Positions 49,310 to 61,450 of a DNA stretch of 64,000 bases are shown here, piece after piece. Source of the stretch: Strigops habroptila. Taxonomy: Eukaryota > Chordata > Aves > Psittaciformes > Psittacidae. The DNA lies in contig NC_044282.2 of NCBI RefSeq assembly GCF_004027225.2, forward strand, positions 56,624,397 through 56,688,396, read 5' to 3'. The notes beneath the pieces were generated by a model. That model searched no databases, was not told the DNA's origin, and saw only the letters and a list, made by a program, of their open reading frames with translations. A program made the translations under genes and the position numbers. Numbering within the stretch: position 1 is the stretch's first letter; each line of letters begins with the position of its first letter.

Positions 49310-52280
49310 AGTTGATATAGAAAGAAGAGGAGAAAGGAAGTTTTCTTGTTTTCTGTTGTCTTTTTTACTTTAAGAATTAGGTTCTTTTTTAGCCTATAAC
49401 TCCATGGAATTCAAAAAAAGCTTTAGGATTGGATGCCTCACAAGAGACAAAAGATATTTGGGTGGAATATTTACTCACATTTGGAGAAAGCTTGACCCTC
49501 TTGAGGTAACAAAACTCCCTTGAATTTCACTGGGGCACAAGATAGCTTTAATTCATTAATCTTTCTTGCTTTTTGTTGTTAATTTCATTCAAATCCCTGC
49601 ATTTGGGAGAAGGATTTATTTGTCAAAAAATGAACAGTTGCATTCCTTTTCCCCCTTCCCTGCAGCTCATTTCATCTTCTTGTTTGTTGAAGAGCTGGAA
49701 AATCCACAATAACTATGACTATCCCAAAGGCATCTTCCAGCCATTTCACAGAAGACACTGTCTTGGTGTGTTGTGGTTTAGAAATGCACAGAGATCCAAA
49801 ATTGGGTTAAATGGGCCACTGGCCTGCACTGAAAAAACATTTCTTGTCTTTTCATACTCTTTGTAATTTTATTCCTTTCCTTTGAACATTTTTAACACTG
49901 AGTTTGAGCTGTGGGTGAAATTAGAATTAATATGGAGTATTCATTAATAGGAAGTGTTTATGCTATAGATCCCTGGAGTTTACAAAAAATGAGAGATGGT
50001 AAATGTGTTCTTCATACACATGCTTGCATATGTGATTGTGAGTATTTAACTGTATATGTCCAAATATTGGCGTTTTGTGCATCTCCCTTGAGGCACTGCT
50101 GTCTCCTTAGTGATACATTCCTACATTTCTTCTTGGCACAAATGAAATCCTTTGGGATGAACAGTAGCTGTGCACAAGACCACAGAGACAAGTACAGTTG
50201 TTTTTTAATTGGACTTGGGTATTCTTCATGGCTTAGCAGCTGGCAGAGTCCTAGATGTTTTCTCAGTTTGCATAGAGTGGAGGGCCATAACTGTACCATG
50301 CAATGTAGGAGCCTGGATTTCTCCTTCTAAAGCCATGTGGCATCTCCTTGCTAAAGTCTGTTTAAAGCAGGATTTGAATATATGAATAATATGAACCCTG
50401 TCCTGCTTGGTGATGTGAAGTGTGCAGGTCCTGGGGTAGAAAAAGTGCTTTTGAGGAAATTCCCACACCTCTGTGCAAAGCTCCTGGTTAGCTGAATCAA
50501 CCCACCATGATCTGGACCTGGCCTTGCAAACAGTGCAAGTGGGGGAACATGGCCCTTTTCAAAAATCTCCAGTAATCAGGGCATGGTCCTGTGCATGCTG
50601 AGAGGAAGCCACTGACCCATAAGCCAATCCCCTGCTCCTTTCTAGATAAGAGGCAGAGCTGGAGTTATTCATGCAACCCTCTACCTTTTCCCCCACTGCT
50701 CACCCTTTGCATGTTGACCTGTTCCAGGGCACTGGGGATACCCCAAAACTGGGGATGGGGTTTAAACCCTCCTATTTTGCATGGTTCCCTACAAAAAGGA
50801 GTAGAGCAGCACACTGCAGCATGCAGGTCTTGCAAAACTGATGCCCAGGAGCAGATAGATGTCAGCAGGAAAAAATAACATATATGCTTCCCAGCCTGAA
50901 GTGTCACTTTTGGGGTGAAAATGCTTGAAATTTCCTGTTGTTCTGTTGGGGTGTCGAGGGGGAGGTCAGTTTAGGGTTGAGTTACTGCAGTTCTGCTCAA
51001 TGCTACCATGTGGCCTGGGGTCCTGTGGGGAGGTGGGGAGGAGGGATGCTGGAAGAGGATGGGAAGGCAGTGACCACTGAAGCATTGACTGCAGTGCAGT
51101 GGCTCGCGAGCAGGGCTGTGCTCATCTGCTGCCACTGGCATAGCAACACGGGGCATGTGAGACAAAGGTCTGCTCTTTGCAGCAGGATGTCAAAGCGACT
51201 TTGCTTCCACCTGCCTTCTCCTGCCCTCTTTCTGGGTGGTCAGGGTGCAACGAGAACTGCTGCTTCATTACCTCTCGCCCTGTATTTTCTTCCTCCTTTT
51301 CACACCTCCAGTCTCTTCAGGGCACCGCATCCCATAGCCCCACTTTTATTTTACAGTTACAACAAACTTCACTTCTTTTGCATCACTGACTACTTTCTTG
51401 CTACACAAATTCCCCCAGAAAACACACTTCCCTCTTGCTTAGTTTGGCCACAGCCATCCCTTTGACAGGAGCCCATTCATGGATAGGCAGAGGAAACTTG
51501 TTCTGGTCTTCAGCGGTTATTTTCACTGTTGGCCTTCATCCCAGAGGATTTAGGGGCTAGATGCAGACTGAAATTTTACTCTGTAACACCAGGGAATGTC
51601 CATTGTCAGGGACAAGCTGTGAAAAGCAGAAGGCTGAGCCCAAGGTAGCTGCCTCAAGGGCTTTTGATCCTAGACAGGGCAGAGCACAAACTCTAAGGAC
51701 AATATAAGGTGGGGAGGGAGCTGTAGCTCTGTGCCTGCAAGAAACAAGAGGACAGCGGTATTTTAAGACCTACCCTGGTAGATTTGCACACTCAGGCTTA
51801 CCTATGACTTGAAAGGTCCTGCTGACACAAATCTCCTGTGGAACTTGTGTCACCGACAGCGAGTTGTATTGAGCCACCCACCTTCCCCTCCTCCTGAGTA
51901 AACCATCAAAGCAAACTGCATTTTGGGACCCATCACATAAGGCAGGGGTGCAGCCACCAATTCACCTGCCTGAACTGTCAGTGACAAAGCTATTTCACTG
52001 CTGTGTCTGTGACTTTGCTCCCGATGGAAGGGAGAGAAGAGACAGCTGTACCCCAACCATACCTCCCTGTGCTTGCAGTCCTCTTTGTGCTGTCTGTAAC
52101 CCCCCCATCTTCCAGCAATACCCTTGCCGACCCAGGGGAGGTGTTTAATCACAGCCAACACAGACATTACTCGGCAGCTTCAAGGATGCCACTGTGTCTT
52201 TGGGTGCACAGGTGTCATTTAGGACAGCTGGGAACAAAGCTGTGCTGGGAGTGAACTGGGCAGTAAATCTATCCCAGAAA

Positions 52281-52450
52281 GATTGCCCAAAAGGTTGTAG
52301 AATTCCCATCCCTTGAAGTTTTCAAGGCCAAGTTGGATGGGGGTTTGAGCAACCTCTTCTAGTTGAAGATGTCCCTGCTCATTGCAGGGAAGGGGTCATC
52401 TAAATGACCTTTAAAGGTCCCTCCCAACCCCAACCATTCTATGATTTTAT
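52281..52450 (+). mobile_element. CR1: CR1 LINE 3' tail in intron 1
   Basis: Contains gattgcccaaaaggttgtag (diverged from the cccagggaggttgtgg of the long CR1 at 6,271-6,286), cccatcccttgaag, ttcaaggccaagttggatgg, gtccctgctcattgcaggga and aaggtccctcccaaccc, then ends in attctatgatt. Sense to PTCHD4, 5'-truncated, old. Confidence 0.92.
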
Positions 52451-52474
52451 GAAAAGCTGATGGTTTTCATAAAA
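52445..52474. repeat. Perfect inverted repeat at the CR1 3' end
   Basis: TTTTATGAAAA, an eight-base loop GCTGATGG, then TTTTCATAAAA: an exact 11-bp inverted repeat overlapping the last octamer-like bases of the CR1 tail. Confidence 0.9.
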
Positions 52475-54472
52475 CAGCTAAAACAACTGACTACATCCTA
52501 ACCTCTGTGGATTTTAGTGTAATACTTTCTATGACCTACATTTGATAGAGTAGGAATGTCCTTATCACAGGGAGAAATAACTGCATTGATTTCATTAGGA
52601 TGTTTATCACACAACGTATTTTGACAGATATTCCTGGTTGCCCTCTGTTGAACACTTTGGCATTTTTGAGGTAAAATAGTGTTTAACCAGGATGGAATGC
52701 TTTATCTTAACATTCCTATAATGTAACTTGATAATGATCCATCACTCCAGTTGATAAGAGGTACCAGTTAAGAAAAATAAAAATAGAGATAAATTTGCTT
52801 GCAAAGGACCTGCAAACGTTCTTGAATGAGAGTGATCTGGCCATAGGATACAAGGCCTCATCTCCTCCTTGCCAGGAATCTGAAATTACTTTTAAACCCC
52901 TCATCAGTTATAACCTCCCCTGAGAAGGGTGCTGGGAAGGCAGGAGCAATGCAATCTCAAAAATACCTCAAACCCTCTGTTTTCCTCTGTGAGAGGGAAG
53001 TCAGTGGAGACTGGTGCCATTCGAAGCAGGGAGAAAAAGACACATCTTGCTCAGGGCTGGTGCGACAGTGAGCAGTGACAACACAGAAGCCCTGGGATGA
53101 GAGTTGGGGGTGAAGCAGCCCCACTGAAATTATTAAAGAAATAAAAAGGTCCCACGTAATTTAGTAGTAAAGGAGTGTTGCTAGTATCCCTCTGGGCTTC
53201 ATGCAGAGAGGATCTATGCCTACATTAACACCAGCAAAAGATATTTAGCTCAGTAGGAGCAGCTGGTTTTGTTTAACCAGGGAGGTTCTGCTGTGGAGCA
53301 AACCAAATACCCCCATCATTTACACATCTTTCTAGGATATGGAGAGTCCAAGCATCCTGAAGAGTTTGTAGCCTGAAATATGGTACAGGTTTATTCTGCA
53401 TCCATCCATTCACCACCATTAATGATTTTTACTGTTAAATAGACAAAGAGTTTGGATTTTCAACGACATGCAAGGCCAGGTCTGCATAAGCACAGGTAAC
53501 AAAGTCCATCATGCTGGGGGAAAAGGAGGACGATGTTGTCCCCACATCTCTCATTCTTCTGAGTCTTAGTTCTTATTCTCCTCCTTTCCAAGTCTAAACT
53601 TACCAAATGGCTTTAGGGCATATAGGAAGAGAGAAGGGGTACACAAAAAACAATTTAATGTTTTCTACCAAAGCAAAGATTTTTGCTTGGCCCCTGTTCA
53701 GCTCGAATATCAAATGCCACAGCAAGTGATCTATACTTCATGCCATTTTTAAAGATCCTCAGATTTGGAGAGAATTAGCTATCATCGGAATGGACGATGA
53801 CCATTTTTGTCCTCTGGGAGAACAGACGCTGTGAAGTTTTCATTAGATATTAAGAAAAAAAAAAAAAAAGGAAGATAAAACCACATAGATACAGCCTGGG
53901 AATTGAAACTCAGGCTCCAGCCATGCTAGTGACCTTGCTAAAGACAGTTATCATCTTCTGTTGCTGATCATCTGGAGATAGATGGGTTTAAAATGGCGTA
54001 CAACCAGTAACTATTATTGTTACTCTATTTTTTACTTTGCTTTTTGTGTTTTGGATCTGAGAGTAGCAACATATGCAAGTAAAATATGTAAGGGATCTAT
54101 AGTCTGAAAAATGAAATTATCATTATGAAATTCAAAGTATTATCATGTAGGCATGTACCAGGAAAGACGTGCTAATTCACAGCACATGGTTTTTTTTGTT
54201 AAGGAACTAGACAGAATGAGGGATCTTGTTCAAAACCTGCCTAGTCTTCAGGCCTCATTTATACAAGTCACTGTGGCCTCATTCCCTCTGGGTTAGCCCA
54301 GGAGCTTAGCCATTCGCATCTCCTTCTTTCACCAAGGTGGTCCTGGAGGACAACAGAGAACTTGGGAGGGTGAATATCTGCCCTGAAGTGCCCATGAGAC
54401 ACCAAGAGGTAGTTATGACCCTGGCTTACATGCCCTTGGGAGATGCTGGAAGTTATGTTTGCAGCACTGGGT

Positions 54473-54526
54473 CTTCATTTTCCCACACTTCGGTCGCCAC
54501 CTGTAAAATGGGATGAAAGGCAATAT
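54473..54526 (+). mobile_element. MIR-like SINE 3' fragment
   Basis: cttcattttccc, a short interruption, then cctgtaaaatgggatgaaag resembles the MIR 3' part (cagtttcctcatctgtaaaatgggga). The interruption acacttcggtcgccac is unexplained. Moderately supported. Confidence 0.45.
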
Positions 54527-57276
54527 TTTTCCCCATCTTTTTTCTGTCTTCCTTGCTAAGATTGTGAACGTTGCAGTGACAGCCCTGCCTAGCACAAGAG
54601 AACCTTTATCTTTCTTAGAGTGTATGGCAAAGACAACATATAAGATGTATCAGAAAAGAGCCCCATTTTCCCAAATGCCATGGCACCAGGTTCGTGTTTG
54701 CATGCTATAAAAGTAGCAAAGGCCGAACCTTTGCATACATAGGAAGCAATCTGACTTTGGAAAGAAAAGGATGGACAAAATGACCTCAAAGCAATTCAGC
54801 ATCTGTGATTTCCTCAAATTCCGTCTGAAAGCTTGCTCTCTATTTTGCTGACATATGAGCTGGGTGCCCTATTGTACATCAGTGTAACAAATAGTCGTTG
54901 TCTTCTGTTTCATGGGAGATACAGCAGAACATGATTTATTTGTGCCTGCTCTGGTGCCTCCTTTGAAATGTTGCCGTCATTCAGTGCACCTTTTGCAGAG
55001 TAAGGCAGATGGTCATCGCAAAGTTTCCCATAACCTTGCTGTGTATGCTGCATAGTGAATCAATGAAACTTGAATTACAGTCCATTGTCAGAGTCTGGAG
55101 CTGTGCTGCTAAAGTATCCTGCAGTGGCTGAAAACATTTGAATGTCAACACTGCATCTATACTGAGAAAATATGACATTTCTCCCTAAAATTTCAAAGCA
55201 GTGCCAAAAGAGATTTTTAACTGTGAAGTCTGAGCAGGGTCTGCATTGCTCAAACCTTAATTATCAGCTTGGAAATGTACCTTTTGTGAGTATGTGAGTG
55301 TGAGGTGTGACCTCTTCTTAGGGAAAAAAAAAATAGAAATAATGATTCAAACAGGATTCTAAGCTGAAATACCAGAGACAAGGAATTTTTGGAGTCCAAA
55401 CATCACCAGCTGCCCCTCTGTGCTAGCTGTCTCTGCTTATATGACATTTGCAATGAGGCTTCAGGTGATTTGAGAAGTTGGCATTAGACTGCAAATCACC
55501 TTTCATGTCAGCTTGTGCCAGGATACCTTGCCAGAAACCATTATTTCAGTGGGAAATAACAACTGGGAATAGGGAAAAAATGAACTTCTGAAAAGCACTT
55601 TGTCACATTCCCTGGGCTGAAAACAGTGAGCACCTGCCATGAAAGCAGGCATAGACAGAAAAATTTCGGTGGGAGGATTACCTCCTTTACATACCAGAGA
55701 CAAGACAAAGTGAGTATACAAAACATTTTCAATGTTTTTCAATTTTTTCAATTTCTGATTTTTATTTGGTATATGAGCAGACATGCCTGAAGACATCTAT
55801 GTTTCATAAAGCCTGCTACCTTGCTTCATTGATTTTTCCTTAGGATGGGAATCATTAAAATGAACAGGTCTGGCATTTTCAGATAATGGCCTGCGTGCAG
55901 CATAGGTGTTTCTAGGAATGGTTAATGTTAAATGTAATAAATGTTAAAAGTGTCTCCCCCAAATGCTTCTGACCTTCTACAGATGACTGCTTCTGTGTGT
56001 ATGCGTAGGGCAGAACATCTCCCAAACTCAAGCTGTCAGTCAGCTCATTCCCATAGCATGCCTAGGCAAAGAGTATGATCTCATGTGAACTTGTTGCTGC
56101 AATATGTTTTGTACATTATCTGGCTTGAGAATTTTATGGTTTTATTAAATAGAAGAGGAAAGAAATCTGAAAACTTATGAACCAATTTACAGGGAAGAAA
56201 AAGGCAAAATGTTGTTACTTGATGTGCAACAAACATTTAATCAATGGGTTTAAACTTTTTTGATCAAAGAGATTACTTGTGCTAGGTTATTTTTATCAGA
56301 TCTACCAAGTCTTCTTCCTCAGTTTGCAGCTGGGTTTGACCTTCTAAATCCACCAAGCTTCCCCTGTCTTGGAAGGGGCACATCACAGTTATCCTAGAGA
56401 ACCAGAATAACCAGTGCCTTAAAAGTAAGGACCCTCCTTACAGGACTTTTCTTAGTAAACCTTTCTTACAAAAAGAAAAAGCATCATCTAAATGGGATCA
56501 GAACCCTAAAAAAAAATGGTCTGGTCTTGTAAATAGATGGGGCTGATCCTGACTGCACCTGGTATGTCCTGGTTGTAATGGATTCTTTGGTGTCCTAGCA
56601 TACACTGAAATAAGTGAGACCAGAGCAAGATTTATATTCTTGAAATATAAAAAACAAATCCTGGCTTAATTGAGCTGTAAGGTGGATTCTTTTCTCTGTG
56701 CCACTGACATAAATCCATGAAATCTCAAATAAACACTTCAAAAAGTATGATTTTCATTACATATTTATAAAGCCAGAGTAGAAATTAAACTTTGTGGATC
56801 TGTCTAAATCTACATCTGTATACTGAGGAACCAGGCCTCATGTTCTGTACATTTCCAACTTCTTAAAAGTATTTCCAAAGTGTCAGGAAATCACAAATCT
56901 TCCAGAAATTGATCTTCATTTCAAACTTTTCATACTTCAGTAACTGGAGATTTGCTGTTTTCTGTCAGAGCTAAAAGGTGGAAAAATGATCCTCTCCTGC
57001 AGGTGAGGAGCTTGCATGTCGCATTTCAGTCCCTGAGTATCTGGGACCGCAGTGAGTGTCTGAGCAGTCCCTGAACTGCAGCACAGAATTGCCAATGAAT
57101 CTATAATGAGTAGGGAACAGAGCTGTGGCAGGGAACAGGGATGTGTCCCAAGGCCCACTGAAGTGAATGGCACAACTCCTGTTGACTGCAGTGGCCTTTG
57201 AGTGGAGCTCTTGGCATGTCTGTGAAAGGAAGGTACAGTCAAAAGATATCACTGTATCACATCTCAAGCAGGATAA

Positions 57277-57807
<531 letters not shown>

Positions 57808-57930
57808 TAATAATAGGATTAACAGAGTTTAATGACAGGATTGTAAATTACATCCTGGGTTATAAAGTGCAGATTTTACCTTGAGTGAAATTCTAAGTCA
57901 TTTTCATCTTGTAAAATTGTTCTGTGCCTC

Positions 57931-57933
<3 letters not shown>

Positions 57934-57969
<36 letters not shown>
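57934..57969 (+). repeat. A36 homopolymer
   Basis: Thirty-six consecutive A, 144 bases after the exon 2 donor. No retroposed body is recognisable to its left, since the left flank is coding exon and splice site. Confidence 0.95.
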
Positions 57970-57972
<3 letters not shown>

Positions 57973-60900
57973 CGAAGAAAGGAAAAAGGAAACAAAGCAA
58001 AATAGTAGCAACAGTAAAGAGCTAATGACGTTGCTGGAATCTCAGCCAGTATGAGAGAGGGGCAGTTTTATTGATGTCTTTTACAAATTGAAGGAGAAAT
58101 TGTTATTGAAAACTAGTCAGCTCAGCACAGAAAATGATATGTGATGACCCGACTTTGATGGGAGGTCAGCTGAAAGAGTAAGTTAAAAGAGGAGGGTGCC
58201 AAGGAAGGAAAGATTTTAGCATCCTTCTGAGGAGGGCTTCTCTTCCAGCTCTGTCTGAGGAGCAGAGGGGAATGGGTTGGTGTAAGAATAGGATTGATGG
58301 ACTTTATCTCAGGGAGGAGATTACTGTTGTCGTGTTTGTCAGGCTGTAAGCAAAGGGGGCTGCCAGTATCTGTAGCACATAATTCCTAGGTCTGTGAAGT
58401 CCCAGATCAGCTGCCTAGATTTTCTATGTGTTGTAGCAGGGCAGGGGAAGGCGCAGATGAAGAACAAATATTAACCTCAGCTTTTTTAGCAGAAGAATTG
58501 GGTTTGTTCTTTCTGTTCATATTTCTGTTCCAAGCACTTTTAGTGCATCTGCGTGGTTAATGAGTTTGCTGGGAAGGTACATTGGAAAGGAAGAAGGAAA
58601 TGTGCCCAAACCAGTTTGCTGAGGCAGCACTTTCAGTTCAATCACATCCAAGCTTATTAGAGTTTCACTCTTTCATGAGTCTGAATCCAAGCAACGACCC
58701 TATGCAAAATCTTAGCAGTGGCACCCCACAGACCTAAACCCCTTTATGTTGGCTTTTTGATGGCAGAAAAACTTACCTGTGGACAAAACTCTGCATCTTT
58801 ACAGTTAATTTCTTAAATTCCATTCACGCTTCTAGTACTCAAGCCCACATCCTGTGAGAGAACTAAAAATGCAAAGCCACAAGTTAAAGTCAAGGGTTGG
58901 AGAAGGGTCTTATATTTTTCTTAAAAACCTCAACCTCCCAAACCCCTACATTTTCTTTCTCTTACCCTCAAGAAGATTCCTGTTGTATATACATCCTGCC
59001 TCCTATTTTGTCTATCCCCTGATAATACATCTATGTCACTAACCAAGGGGTCTCTATGCAACCCATACAGGCCAGAGCATCAACTGAAATGGCAGTAATA
59101 TTGCATTCAAATTATTCATGCCCTGCAGCCCCAGGATGAGACAAGGTTGGGAGTTTCTGAAAGTAGGGTGGCTCAGTTCCCCATCTAGGATGGTGGTAAT
59201 CCAGGAGTTTGCTGTCTGAGGAAAAGTAATATTTATAACTTTCTGTTGTGTTTTGCGCTGTCATTCTTGTCACAGCCACTGCCAAGAGCAAAAGAAAAGA
59301 AAAGAAAAAAAACCCGTCTCTTGAAGTGGATTGCTTCTGTAACATAATATTGAATGATATATTGTAAAAGAAAACATGTAGGTAACCCTTCTGCAGAAAT
59401 TTCATTAAGGGATCCCAAACCAAATTGGAGTTATCATTAGAGAACAAATTGCAGTGCCTGGGAGCTGCTGCTGGTAAATATTAGGCAACAGTTTAGAGTT
59501 TGGTGAACTAAAAGCCAGGAAACATGTCTTACCAAAGTCATGCTGAGTTACATCCTGCAAAGTTCCATGTGTCTTTAGCCCCTCAAACAACAGTGCCAGC
59601 TAATGAGACCTTTCTCTGCCTGTGATATATCCAGGGTGTCACAGACCTGGGCTCCCCACAGGGCAGGGATTTCTATTTAACCTGGTTTGCTGTGAACTGG
59701 TCTGACACCTTAGAGTAGACTCATTGAAGATCCCATGACTGTTAATTCTGTGGATCAATATATAACTCTGGCCCATATTTCACCAGTGTACCTTGTTGCT
59801 AGCACAGCAGAAAGCAAACAACACATCAAATAATGATTGAGTAAATATAGATTAAAAAGTGTGCAAAGTGGGGTTTCCCAGAATTGCAAACGCCAGATTT
59901 GCAAGTCGCCCTTTCAAAGTCGAGTTACTTAGACCAAAAAAAAATAAAAGGAAAACCAGGCAATAACAGCTACAAAATGCTTACAAGTGCAATGTATGCA
60001 GAATACACAGACAACCTTAATTCTGGAAGCTCCTAGCTTTGGAACTCTTCAACCTGACATTTGCAAACTGTCCATTAAAAGTATATTTGTTTGGTCAAAA
60101 ATATAGTTTTCTCTGACATTCACTTTTCAAAGGATTAATTTTAATGGAAATTTTATGATGTTCTCCTGCACTTGTCCTTTTTCTTGCAGTGATGGCAGGA
60201 TGCTGCCATCTGAATGACGGGAATAACCCTGGATTGTACAAATGTTTAGGTCCATAATTCGTCTTGCAGTGTAGAGCTTCTGTGGGTTTCAGTAGGTGAT
60301 AGAAGCCTATATAAAAATGAAATGCTTAATATTTTTTATAAATTTGGACTGAATCACCTGCACATTAAGTATTTACTGTAGTTCTGCTGTGAGGGAATGG
60401 TTTGCTGGGATGAAGTACATCTCTGATAAACTTGGGAAAAAGTGATAGCTCAGGTTGGCTTTTCTTTTCTTTATCCTGAAGGGGTAAAACTACAGCCTCA
60501 AGTTAGGCATGAAGACAGTGGTAGAAAATCCTGCTTGTTCTGACTTCCTCTTCCCGCTACCACAGCCTTCTCAGACAGCTGCCTCAGGAAACCCAGTTTC
60601 CCCAGCACAGTATCTACCACTGCATTTTTGGAGTCAGTGAGGAGCAACTTTTCAGAAAGGTCCTGTGCAAATAGTGCTCTGGCTGCCAGGATGTCCTGCA
60701 AACAGGAGCAAGAGGTGTTAATTTTTAGCATTTCATACCCCATACAAATGGGTAAATGTCGTTAGTTAGGGAAAATGTGCTGCTTTAGTTTCAAGGCTTC
60801 CTCCTTTCAGAACTGAACTGAATGTAGATATTTAGTTTGGGTTTTTTTTTAAGTTGGGTTTTAGTAATCACCATATGAAATCAGAATATTGGACTGTTTT

Positions 60901-61129
60901 ACCTTGCATTTCTTTTCTGGGACAAATATAAACTGCAGTCTTTTCTGCAAGTTTGACACCAGCAGATCTATCACCGCTGATGTGTTTCAAAGAGGAGATA
61001 GAGGGTCAAATAATTGAGTTTCGGATTTGTCTTAGATGTCAGAAATGGACCTGGTTAGACGTTCACATCTGCCTTTTGTGTTTGGATTCACAATGCAATT
61101 TCAAAGGGATGTTATGTATGTGACATAAT

Positions 61130-61450
61130 TATGGTTTCCCATACCTAATCATTACTAATTAATATAACCAGAAGGTTAACTACATAATTGAGATATTATT
61201 GCTCCCATGATTTGCTTTTTAATGCACATGAGCCAAACTGATATCATCAGAGAGATAATGATTTAACTCAGCTGAGGATCTGACTGTGTAATTTTAAATG
61301 CAGGTACATTAATTATGTCATTTTACACTGTAATTATTTTTTGCCAGTCCATGAAGTACCTCATTATATAGATTAGTGGAAATCTTATGTTTAAAATGTA
61401 AACACAACATAATTAGAGTGTAATTATGCTTTTTGTGTTATAACATGTAT
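61130..61450. promoter_or_regulatory. TAATT-rich block, candidate intronic enhancer
   Basis: Within about 320 bases there are at least eight homeodomain-type cores on either strand (attactaattaat, acataattga, gataatgattta, gtgtaatttta, cattaattatg, ctgtaattattt, acataattaga, gtgtaattatg) plus bHLH E-boxes cagctg (near 61,272) and cacatg. This density exceeds that of the neighbouring AT-rich DNA by eye. The function is inferred only; no conservation data are available to me. Confidence 0.3.
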
